From a bacterium HR33 (lineage in GTDB: Bacteria > Gemmatimonadota > Gemmatimonadetes > Gemmatimonadales > GWC2-71-9): 64,000 bases of DNA. The stretch covers positions 1 through 64,000 of the forward strand of contig BEIJ01000005.1 in the NCBI GenBank assembly GCA_002923375.1, in the 5' to 3' direction. Numbering within the stretch: position 1 is the first letter of the stretch; each line of letters starts with the position of its first letter. A program made the translations under genes and the position numbers. The notes beneath the pieces were generated by a model. That model did no database searches, was not told where the DNA came from, and was given only the letters and a program-made list of their open reading frames with translations. This document shows, piece after piece, positions 46,986-54,742 of this stretch.

Positions 46986-47022
46986 CACAACAGAAGGCCC
47001 CGATCGCCGGCCTTGGTGCGCG

Positions 47023-48126
47023 CTACCTCCCTCGCCAGATCCTCCACCGATCCACCACGCGATCGCCGCGCACCACGTAATACTCGTCGAAACACGCCAC
47101 AGTGAGGCAGGCGTGGTTGGGAAGGATCCTCACCCTGGTGCCCACCGGAAACCGGCCCCGCACGATCCCGTGCTCCTGACTGAGAGAGACCAAGTACCGC
47201 GATGAATCGAGCCGGTTGCTCTGGTAGTCGGCGAATATCCTTCCCATGGCGCGCGGCCGGGCGCGCTCCGGCCCGGGATCCTTGGACAGAGCCAGCGCCC
47301 CCGCATCCACCACACAGTGGCGGTTGCCCGGCTGGGAAGACACCACCGTGGCGAGCACGGTCAGCGCGCAGGCACCGAGCGAACAGGCACCCAGGACGCG
47401 CTGGGTGTAATCGTAGAACACATAGTTGCCGGGCCTGGCTTCGGTGACACCGTCCAAGCGCCGCACCCGACTCATCGCCGGTGTCGATCCTACGCTGATA
47501 GCACGGACGCCGACTCCCGCTTCCTCCAGCCGCGCGGCGAACTCCACCATGATCCGGCGCTCCCGCTCCGCGATCCGGGCCAGCTCCGACGGCCGGCGGG
47601 CGGAGTAGGCCTGTCCGGAATGCGACAGTATCCCGGCAAACCTCACCACCGGAGAAGAAGCGATGCGCGCGGCCAACTCCAGAGAAGCTCTCTTTGCGGG
47701 ATCCACTCCGGCCCGGTGATACCCGCAATCCACCTTGAGCCACACCTTGAACGGGACGCCCGCCCGCTCCACCGCCGCCAGAGATTCTTCGTGATCCACT
47801 ACCAGCCCGAGCTCCAGTTCGGGCCCGGTCTCCTCGCACAACGCCCTCGCCTCGTCCAGCCGGCCGGGGATTACGGGAAAAGCCCAAGTGATGTCTCGAA
47901 ACCCGTGCCGGGCGAACACGGCGGCCTCGTAGAGGGTGGAGACCGTTATCCCACTAGCGCCTGCGGCGCGCTGCAGCTCGGCCAGCTCCAAGCACTTGTG
48001 AGTCTTTATGTGCGGGCGCAAACCCACCCCCAGCCGGCGCCCCCGCTCCGCCATGGCGGCGATGTTGCGCTCCGCCCGGTCCAGGTCGAGCAGAAGGGCC
48101 GGCGTGGGAATGTCGTCCAGCTTCAA
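47023..48126 (-). CDS. D-threonine aldolase / D-serine dehydratase-like PLP enzyme
   Basis: 367 residues, fold type III PLP enzyme with alanine-racemase-like barrel. The PLP lysine is in RPHIKTHKCLEL near residue 40; the C-terminal metal site shows His and Cys in LPNHACLTVACFDEYYVV. Such enzymes act on D-threonine, D-serine or related beta-hydroxy D-amino acids. The start overlaps the upstream S46 peptidase stop by four bases. D-amino acids released from peptides or cell wall are possible substrates; the exact reaction is not decidable. Confidence 0.87.
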   Translation of the reverse strand: MKLDDIPTPALLLDLDRAERNIAAMAERGRRLGVGLRPHIKTHKCLELAELQRAAGASGITVSTLYEAAVFARHGFRDITWAFPVIPGRLDEARALCEETGPELELGLVVDHEESLAAVERAGVPFKVWLKVDCGYHRAGVDPAKRASLELAARIASSPVVRFAGILSHSGQAYSARRPSELARIAERERRIMVEFAARLEEAGVGVRAISVGSTPAMSRVRRLDGVTEARPGNYVFYDYTQRVLGACSLGACALTVLATVVSSQPGNRHCVVDAGALALSKDPGPERARPRAMGRIFADYQSNRLDSSRYLVSLSQEHGIVRGRFPVGTRVRILPNHACLTVACFDEYYVVRGDRVVDRWRIWRGR

Positions 48127-50348
48127 TTGCGGCGAGCCTGGAGGAGCTCGTTCACCAGCCTTTCGGCGCGGTACAGATCGCGCAGCGCTTCCAAAATCCC
48201 GGCGGAATGCACCGAGATCGCCCGGGCAGTCTCCGTGGTATAGATGAAATCGCCCGGCAGGCTCTCTATGTTGCCGTCAAAGATCACGCCCACGATCTCG
48301 CCGCGCACGTTGATCAGCGGGCTCCCCGAGTTGCCGCCGATGATGTCGTTGGTGCTCACCAGATTGAGCGGCGTCCCCAGATCGAACTCCGGCGGCGGAT
48401 TCTTCCAGCGCGGAGGAAGCTCCCACTCTTCCCTCCCCCGGTGGGAAAAATGCCGGTCGTACATGCCGTAGAAGGTGGTGTAGGGAGGCGCCTCGGTCCC
48501 GTTGTAGCTGTACCCCTGCACCACCCCGTCGGCGATCCGCAGCGTGAAAGTGGCATCCGGCGGAATGGAAGTTCCGTAAACCCTGAACAGAGCCTCCGCC
48601 AGCTTGGAGGTGCGCAGTTCCTCGGCACCGGTGAGCCGCTGGTATTCCTGGATGGCGGCTTGGAGTCTTGGGAGCGTGCTCCTCATGAGCCGAATCGCAG
48701 GATCGGGGCTGAGCATTACCCGATCCGGATTCAACACCAGCTCCGCGCGGCGCGCCGAGTCGGCTATGGCCGAACCTTGAACAATCTCCCGCGCGGCCAC
48801 CTCCGGAGTCCGTCCCGCAAGCGCCTGCTCCACGAAAGGATCGTTGGGCCCCAAGAGATAGATGGCGTCCTCGATCTGAGCCCTCAACATCTCGGCGTCC
48901 AGCTCGGGATCGATTTGAGCGCTCAAGAGCTGGTTCTTTACCTCCTCCAAGAGACTTTCCGGAGCGAATCCGGCGGAGGCCGCCTGGGCGTACTGTACGA
49001 TCGTGGCGGCCAGCTCAAGGGTGCGGGAGCGGAGCAGACCGCCCTGGTTCAAGGCGTTGAGTCTGGGAGCGACCTCGGCGATCTGCCGGCGGATGTCCGC
49101 GATCTCGTCCCAAAGATTCCCGTACTCCCGCGCCAGATTACTGTCCGCCATCACCGAATCGCGGAAGCGCCGCTCAAAGGCAACCTTGCGCGCCATCAGC
49201 GACGGGTTGCGCAAGCCCTCGAGCTCCCCGGTGTAAGCTTTCAGCGCATTGGTGATGCTGAAATAATCGTTGATGTAGCGACTCCTCTGCTCGGGATGGC
49301 GGTCCATGTAGCGGCGCAAGATCTCGGCCCGCGTGCTCAGCAGCCGGATGGTGAAGGGATACTGGTGGTCTCTGCGATACTCGAGCTGCGCCACCGTGTT
49401 CAGCCGGGAAGTGGAACCCGGGTTGCCGATCACGAAAACCGGCTCGCCCGCCACCGCCCCGGAATCGCTCCACGGCAGGTACACCGTGGTAGAGAGCGGC
49501 TGTCCGTCCTGATACACCCGGTAAAACGCCACGTCGTAGGCGTACCGGGGATAGGTGAAGTTGTCCGGATCGCCCCCGAAATAACCCACCGCTCCTTCGG
49601 GGACGAAGACCAGCCGGACGTCGTCGTAACGCCGATAACAGTAGCTGGAGTAGCGCCCTCCGTGGTAAAGGGAGGTGATTTCGCAGCGCAGATCCAGTTC
49701 CCGGCTGAGCCGCTGTTCCAGCTCCTCGATCTTCGCATCCCGTGCCCGCACCCGCTGCTCCTCGGGCGCAGTAGTGTCGATCGCGCTCCGAACCTCCGAA
49801 GTCACGTCCCGGATCTCCACCAGCTGATCCACGTAGAGATCAGGCACTCTGCGCTCGTCCTGGAGAGTCACCGCATAGAAACCGTTGGTCAAAAGATCCT
49901 CCCCCTCGCCGGATACCGCCGTGGCGCTCTCCCGGGCGCAGTGATGGTTGGTGAGCACCAAGCCCTGGGGAGAAACGAACGAGGCAGTGCAGTTGGGCAG
50001 TCTCAGAGCGGCCTGCCTTACCCGGTCCAGCCATTCCTGAGACGGCCGGAATCCATAGGTTTCCTCGAAGTAGTCGAGAGGCGGGTTCTCGAAGGTCCAC
50101 ATCTTTCCGGTATCGAACCGGCCCGGCTCCACGGCGGGCAGAGTGTCCATCACCGTGGCGGGTCCCATGAGAACCACCGTGTCCGTCGGGGAGCGACCCA
50201 CTATGGTGGGGGCCAAGGCCGGCCGCTCGGCGGTGCTGCGGGCGCAGCCGGACAGCGCCAGAATCCCGATCAGCCCGAGCACCACCCGCAGCGAGCCGGC
50301 GGTTCGCCCAAAGAAGGCGGTTTGCCTAAAGAAAATGGGAAAACTCAT
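48123..50348 (-). CDS. S46-family dipeptidyl-peptidase (DPP7/DPP11-like)
   Basis: 741 residues; signal with a lipobox (LIGILALSGCARS), so likely a lipoprotein. Trypsin-like catalytic fold typical of S46: His in LTNHHCARES, Asp region YAYDVAFYRVY, and Ser in GGNSGSPLINVRGEIVGVIF. S46 enzymes remove dipeptides from peptide N-termini in the periplasm. The Asn and Gly of the Ser loop are conserved; the S1-specificity residue cannot be assigned confidently. It is coupled to the D-amino-acid enzyme downstream. Confidence 0.93.
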   Translation of the reverse strand: MSFPIFFRQTAFFGRTAGSLRVVLGLIGILALSGCARSTAERPALAPTIVGRSPTDTVVLMGPATVMDTLPAVEPGRFDTGKMWTFENPPLDYFEETYGFRPSQEWLDRVRQAALRLPNCTASFVSPQGLVLTNHHCARESATAVSGEGEDLLTNGFYAVTLQDERRVPDLYVDQLVEIRDVTSEVRSAIDTTAPEEQRVRARDAKIEELEQRLSRELDLRCEITSLYHGGRYSSYCYRRYDDVRLVFVPEGAVGYFGGDPDNFTYPRYAYDVAFYRVYQDGQPLSTTVYLPWSDSGAVAGEPVFVIGNPGSTSRLNTVAQLEYRRDHQYPFTIRLLSTRAEILRRYMDRHPEQRSRYINDYFSITNALKAYTGELEGLRNPSLMARKVAFERRFRDSVMADSNLAREYGNLWDEIADIRRQIAEVAPRLNALNQGGLLRSRTLELAATIVQYAQAASAGFAPESLLEEVKNQLLSAQIDPELDAEMLRAQIEDAIYLLGPNDPFVEQALAGRTPEVAAREIVQGSAIADSARRAELVLNPDRVMLSPDPAIRLMRSTLPRLQAAIQEYQRLTGAEELRTSKLAEALFRVYGTSIPPDATFTLRIADGVVQGYSYNGTEAPPYTTFYGMYDRHFSHRGREEWELPPRWKNPPPEFDLGTPLNLVSTNDIIGGNSGSPLINVRGEIVGVIFDGNIESLPGDFIYTTETARAISVHSAGILEALRDLYRAERLVNELLQARRN

Positions 50349-50391
50349 AAGCTGCTCCGAAATTGAAGTTAGCTGCCCGCGCTACACCGGC

Positions 50392-51762
50392 TCACCGCAC
50401 CAGGTGAAACTCGCTCTGCCGCCTCAGCACCCAGCGCATCGTCCCCTCAGGGGTGAGCTCGGCCTCTTCCTCCAGCGCCATGCGCACCGGCTGGTTGTTC
50501 CATTCGGGCACCGGAGTGGTGGCCTGAAGTTCGATCGAGTGCCAAGTTCCGGGAAGGAGCGGTACGTCACCTCTTCCCGGAACGCCGTCTTGGCGGTCCC
50601 AAAGGCCGATCAGCGGTCCCGCCCCGTGGCCGTAGTCGCCTATCGGGTGGGTGTACACCGTGCCGTTTATCCCTTCGGCGCGCATCCGCGCCAGAGCGGA
50701 TGCCAGAACTTCGTTGCCGGTACGGCCGGGCCGCATTTCTGCCAGCACTATGTCCTGCAGCCGATTGGCATTGGCCAAGGCGCGCTTGAGACCGGCGGGC
50801 GGCTCGGTCTCCCCCTCCCGCAGCACGTAGCCCATGTGCTGGGTGTCGGTGTTCAGGCCCAGGGCGGTGATCCCGAAGTCGCAATGAAGCACGTCGCCGC
50901 GCAAGATCACCGGCGCGGTGGAGTCGGCCATATTCACGCCGCGGCGCTGAACGCTCACCGACGGCTGGAACCAGGTCGAAAGACCCAGATCGTTCACCCG
51001 CTGGCGCATCCACCAGACCACGTCCTCGGTGGTGGTGACGCCCGGCGTGATCACTTGGTTGGAGAACGCCGTGGCGATGATCTCGTGCACCAGCTCCTGC
51101 ATCTGCCGGTAGATCGAGTCCATGGACTCCACGTGGATCGCCAGGTAATCCAGAGGAAGCCGCTCGGCACGGACCACGCGGCGCAAAAGATCGGGTCCCA
51201 AGGCTTCCTGCATCTGCTCCCACTCCCCCGCCGAAAGGCCGTCGGAGAAAGCGTGAGTGTGCGAGATGTTCACCGCGATGTTCCGCGGGTTGCGCTCGCG
51301 GATCACCCGGGCCAAAAGATCCCACTGCGCTTTACCCCAGAGCTCCCGGGGGCGCCCGTCAGGCGCGAGCTCGGTCTCCCGCACCGCCTGGTACAGTCCT
51401 CCCTGCGAGGTGCCGCCCAGGGCGATCCTTTCGACTCCCAGCTCCGGCCCCCGGTCGAAGAAGACATAGATGGTGCGCCTGCGGGCGAAAAACGTGGTGG
51501 GCGAGACCAAAGCCTTGAAGACCGGGTCTTCGTTGTACTCCCGCATCGCGACCACCCACATATGGACTCCGTGCTCGCGCATCAGGCGGGGTAGCACCGT
51601 TTCCAGGCGTTCCTTCAGCCATTGCTGCCGGATCTCGGCCTGTTCCCTGAGGGTGCCGAAGGGGCGCTCGGGCGCGGCCCCCGCCGCGCCGGGCGGGCGC
51701 GACTGGGCGCCCAGCGATCCCGCCGCCAGAATGACAATCGCCGTCAACAGCCTGCACTTCAT
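50392..51762 (-). CDS. exported M24-family metallopeptidase (Xaa-Pro aminopeptidase-like)
   Basis: 456 residues with a signal peptide (LLTAIVILAAGSLGAQ). The pita-bread fold metal ligands are in DVLHCDFGITALGLNTDTQH (two Asp), HPIGDYGHGAG (His), LLPGTWHSIELQA (Glu) and near EEEAELTPEG (Glu). AAAGGAG is upstream of ATG 51762, which overlaps the preceding stop. With S46 it may complete periplasmic peptide breakdown, including X-Pro bonds. Confidence 0.88.
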   Translation of the reverse strand: MKCRLLTAIVILAAGSLGAQSRPPGAAGAAPERPFGTLREQAEIRQQWLKERLETVLPRLMREHGVHMWVVAMREYNEDPVFKALVSPTTFFARRRTIYVFFDRGPELGVERIALGGTSQGGLYQAVRETELAPDGRPRELWGKAQWDLLARVIRERNPRNIAVNISHTHAFSDGLSAGEWEQMQEALGPDLLRRVVRAERLPLDYLAIHVESMDSIYRQMQELVHEIIATAFSNQVITPGVTTTEDVVWWMRQRVNDLGLSTWFQPSVSVQRRGVNMADSTAPVILRGDVLHCDFGITALGLNTDTQHMGYVLREGETEPPAGLKRALANANRLQDIVLAEMRPGRTGNEVLASALARMRAEGINGTVYTHPIGDYGHGAGPLIGLWDRQDGVPGRGDVPLLPGTWHSIELQATTPVPEWNNQPVRMALEEEAELTPEGTMRWVLRRQSEFHLVR

Positions 51763-52229
51763 GTCAGCGCTCCTTTCCGCGCTCCTTCCAGCTCCGGAGC
51801 GAAGAAATAAACCACCTCGCCTTTGAACTTCCCTCTCTCCAAGTCCCACGGGAAGTAAATGGAGACGGTGAACTCCACCCTCCGGTTGGTGGGTTCGAAG
51901 TCCAGCCATTTGCCTTTGTGGGTAGCGTGGACCTTGGCCTGCTCCCAGACCCCCTGGGGACCGATCACTATGTCCGTAAGCTCGAACTTGACGTCGGGAA
52001 AGGCGCTCAAAAGATGGCGGTAAAACTCGGCGGCCCCGTCGTGACCTTTCCATACCTTGCCTACCTGAGGCAGGTGATACTCGCAGTCCGGTGTGAGAGT
52101 GGAGAGCAGGCCCGGTATGTCCCGGTTGTCTTCAGCTATGGAGTGGCGCTTCCATTCCTCGCGGATGCGCCGGTAGAGCTCCGGTGTCACTTCCCGGCGC
52201 AACAGTTCCAGCGCTGCTTCTTGGCCCAC
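51759..52229 (-). CDS. SnoaL/NTF2-like fold protein
   Basis: About 156 residues. The motif HSIAEDNRDIPGLLSTLTPDC followed by YHLPQVGKVWKGHDGAAEFY and an Asp/Glu-rich hydrophobic second half is typical of SnoaL-like NTF2-fold proteins (small cyclase or steroid-isomerase-like). Function unknown. The start is uncertain: GTG 52229 has AGAGG five bases upstream; GTG 52235 and further upstream codons are possible. Its stop overlaps the M24 start as ATGA. Confidence 0.75.
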   Translation of the reverse strand: MGQEAALELLRREVTPELYRRIREEWKRHSIAEDNRDIPGLLSTLTPDCEYHLPQVGKVWKGHDGAAEFYRHLLSAFPDVKFELTDIVIGPQGVWEQAKVHATHKGKWLDFEPTNRRVEFTVSIYFPWDLERGKFKGEVVYFFAPELEGARKGALT

Positions 52230-52300
52230 GGTCACCTCTGGAATAAGTTGAAAAGTTTCTTCGTTCCCAAGATAGCGGCGCCGACCGGCGGCGGAAGGAC

Positions 52301-52388
52301 CGGGAACTATGGGGTGGAGCAAGCAGGGAAGGTCGCGTGCCGCAGCCGAACATAATGCCAGGATCGGGAACTATGGAGTGGAGCAAGC
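52301..52388. repeat. 24-bp imperfect direct repeat around a start codon
   Basis: CGGGAACTATGGGGTGGAGC and the following AAGC (52301-52324) recur at 52365-52388 with one change (GGGG to GGAG). The offset of 64 bases shifts the reading frame. The second copy carries the likely ATG (52373) of the decarboxylase gene; the first carries an out-of-frame ATG (52309). Confidence 0.85.
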
Positions 52389-53803
52389 TCGAGCTCACGG
52401 GTGCGGAATTCAGGGATCTGGTAAACGCGGCGATGGAGCGGGTCGCCCGCTGGGTCGATACGCTGGATCGCCAGCCGGCTTCCGACGTAAAGGATGCCGA
52501 ACCCCGGGCGCGGAGCCTGGTGGAAGAGCGACTGCCGCGGCAGGGAAGCCCGCTCGACGAGCTTTTGGAGCTGTTGTTCGATCGCGCCGTGCCGCTCTCT
52601 TTGAATACCGCGGGTCCGGGATATCTGGCCTACATACCGGGAGGAGGTCTCCTCCATGCGGCCGTGGGCGATCTCATCGCGGACGCAGTCAACCGCTACG
52701 TGGGCGTCTGGATCGCAGCCCCGGGAATGGTGCAGCTCGAGTCCAACGTGGTGCGCTGGTTCTGCGAGATCGCGGGCTACCCCGAAGGATCGGGCGGATT
52801 TCTCACCAGCGGAGGTTCCCTGGCCAACTTTACCGCGATAGTGGCCGCCCGCTTCGCTCGCCTGGGCGACCGGCTCGAGGGGGGGACCATCTACGCCTCG
52901 GACCAAACCCATTCTTCGATCCCTAAGGCGGCGCGCCTGGCTGGGTTTCCCGCAGACAGCGTGAAGCTCATCCCGTCCGACGAAACTTTCCGGATCAGGC
53001 TGGACCTGCTGGAACAGCAAATCGCTGCGGACCGAAGAGCGGGGAAAGAACCTTTCCTGCTGGTGGGGAACGCAGGCACCACCAACACCGGGGCGGTGGA
53101 CGACCTTCAGGCTCTGGCGGACTTGGCGGAAAGAGAAGGTTTGTGGTTCCACGTAGACGCAGCTTACGGCGGGTTCTTCAACTTGACCGAGCGGGGTAGG
53201 GCGGTGTTGCGCGGAATCGAGCGGTCGGATTCCGTGGTGCTGGATCCCCACAAGACCTTGTTTTTCCCCTACGGGACCGGATCGCTGCTGGTGCGGGACC
53301 GCACCAAGCTGGAAGAAGCTCACGCCCTCTCGGCGGATTATCTGCCCGAGATGAGGAGGGCTCCGGATCTGGTGGACTTTTGCCAGCTCTCACCCGAACT
53401 CAGCCGGCCACCGCGGGGGCTCCGGGTCTGGCTGGCCCTCAAGCTTTGCGGCATCGAGGCGTTCGCCCGGGCGCTGGACGAAAAGCTGGACTTGGCGCAG
53501 TGGGCCGCCGCGCAACTGCGCGAGATCGAAGGGATCGAGATCGTAGCCGAGCCCCAGCTTTCCACCCTAGCCTTCAGGCTGACAAGGCCGGGGATGGACA
53601 CGCCGGAGCTGAACCGGCTGAACCGCCGGTTCCTAGAGTTGATAAATGAAAGGCGTCGGGTTTACCTCACCGGAACGATGCTGGGAGATCGTTTCGTTCT
53701 GAGAATCTGTGTGGTCTCCTTCCGAACCCACCTCGACAGGATGGAGCAGGCTCTCGAGGACATCAGGGCTGCAGTCTCGGAGCTGGCAGGAGCGGGGGAT
53801 TAG
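52373..53803 (+). CDS. group II PLP-dependent amino-acid decarboxylase
   Basis: 476 residues, fold type I. Aromatic-L-amino-acid/glutamate-type decarboxylase: PGYLAYIPGGGLLHAAVGDL, FLTSGGSLANFTAIVAAR, LLVGNAGTTNTGAVDDL, FHVDAAYGGFF and the PLP lysine in VVLDPHKTLFFPYGTGSLLV. The substrate (aromatic amino acid, aspartate or similar) is not clear. ATG 52373 lies in the second copy of a 24-bp repeat; ATG 52355 and GTG 52337 are alternatives. Confidence 0.88.
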   Translation: MEWSKLELTGAEFRDLVNAAMERVARWVDTLDRQPASDVKDAEPRARSLVEERLPRQGSPLDELLELLFDRAVPLSLNTAGPGYLAYIPGGGLLHAAVGDLIADAVNRYVGVWIAAPGMVQLESNVVRWFCEIAGYPEGSGGFLTSGGSLANFTAIVAARFARLGDRLEGGTIYASDQTHSSIPKAARLAGFPADSVKLIPSDETFRIRLDLLEQQIAADRRAGKEPFLLVGNAGTTNTGAVDDLQALADLAEREGLWFHVDAAYGGFFNLTERGRAVLRGIERSDSVVLDPHKTLFFPYGTGSLLVRDRTKLEEAHALSADYLPEMRRAPDLVDFCQLSPELSRPPRGLRVWLALKLCGIEAFARALDEKLDLAQWAAAQLREIEGIEIVAEPQLSTLAFRLTRPGMDTPELNRLNRRFLELINERRRVYLTGTMLGDRFVLRICVVSFRTHLDRMEQALEDIRAAVSELAGAGD

Positions 53804-54083
53804 CCGCAAGCTATCTGATTGCAGCACAGCGACTTAGCTCTCCCCTGCCACAGTGGCCTAATATAACTCGAACGGGGCAGGCGGCCCGACCGGGATCAGC
53901 GCCCGCACGTTCTGCCATAGTGACTTAGACTACGTCAAATCGACCGCCCGAGGGTCTCAGGGTAGGGTGCGGTTGTGCATTTCTGGCCAACGGCGGGCGG
54001 CACGCGGCTTGCTTTTTCTTTGGGCGGTCCGAGCAGGGCCGACTTAGCGAGCAGAGTTGAACGTTTAGAAGGAGGTGATGGCT

Positions 54084-54563
54084 ATGTATCCGACCTTGTG
54101 GCGTAGCTCTACGGCTCCTTCGATCTGGGACGAGTTGTTCAGCACTCGGCGCGAGTTTGATCGGCTGTTCGATCGGTTCTTTGGCCAGCTAGGGCTGGGT
54201 CAGGGCACTCAGGTCTGGATGCCGGTGGTGGATGTTCGGGAGACGGCGGATGAGATTCAGGTGAGCGCCGAGCTTCCGGGCATCGCGCCGGAGGATGTGA
54301 GCGTCACCGTGGAGAACGGTGTTCTCACCATCAGCGGCGAGAAGAAGCAGGAAGTGGTGGAGGGCAAGGAGGATGCCAACTACCACGTGTTCGAGCGCCG
54401 TTATGGCCGCTTCGAGCGTAGCTTCACCTTGCCGCGGACGGTGGACGCCGAGAAGGTGAAGGCTCGCTTCCAGAACGGTGTCCTGCATGTCCACCTGCCC
54501 AAGCTGCAGGAGGCCAAGCCGCGCCGGGTCCAGATCGAAGTGGCCAACGGCAATCGGAAGTAA
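54084..54563 (+). CDS. small heat-shock protein Hsp20
   Basis: 159-residue alpha-crystallin-type chaperone. The core domain runs from WMPVVDVRETADEIQVSAEL through GVLTISGEKKQEV to SFTLPRTVDAEKVKA and FQNGVLHVHLPK. The N-terminal region (LWRSSTAPSIWDELFS) is variable. ATG 54084 is preferred, as AAGGAGG ends eight bases upstream; ATG 54078 is two bases from it. A strong terminator follows. The 280-base upstream gap holds three ACTTAG motifs but no clear heat-shock promoter. Confidence 0.95.
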   Translation: MYPTLWRSSTAPSIWDELFSTRREFDRLFDRFFGQLGLGQGTQVWMPVVDVRETADEIQVSAELPGIAPEDVSVTVENGVLTISGEKKQEVVEGKEDANYHVFERRYGRFERSFTLPRTVDAEKVKARFQNGVLHVHLPKLQEAKPRRVQIEVANGNRK

Positions 54564-54585
54564 TCGGTTGCCGTTGGGTGCGGCA

Positions 54586-54614
54586 GGCGCCCCGCCGGGG
54601 CGCCTTTTATTTTT
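54586..54614 (+). terminator. strong intrinsic terminator after hsp20
   Basis: GGCGCCCC-GCC-GGGGCGCC forms a perfect eight-pair stem, followed by TTTTATTTTT. It ends the hsp20 transcript 23 bases after the stop. Confidence 0.93.
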
Positions 54615-54742
54615 GCTTCGCCGTTTTCTGTGGCATTGTTCCGGTAGCTAGATTGATGGCCCGGCTGGCGTGCTGGCGGGAGGCAGGGACGGGTGCCGGG
54701 TCGAGGATTCGAGATCCCAACACAAGGGGAGCGTTTTGGGGA

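Noticed and set aside
48207-50366. A 719-codon plus-strand frame opposite the S46 gene.
   Set aside because: Antisense shadow of a clear S46 peptidase; His-rich composition typical of reverse GC-rich frames.
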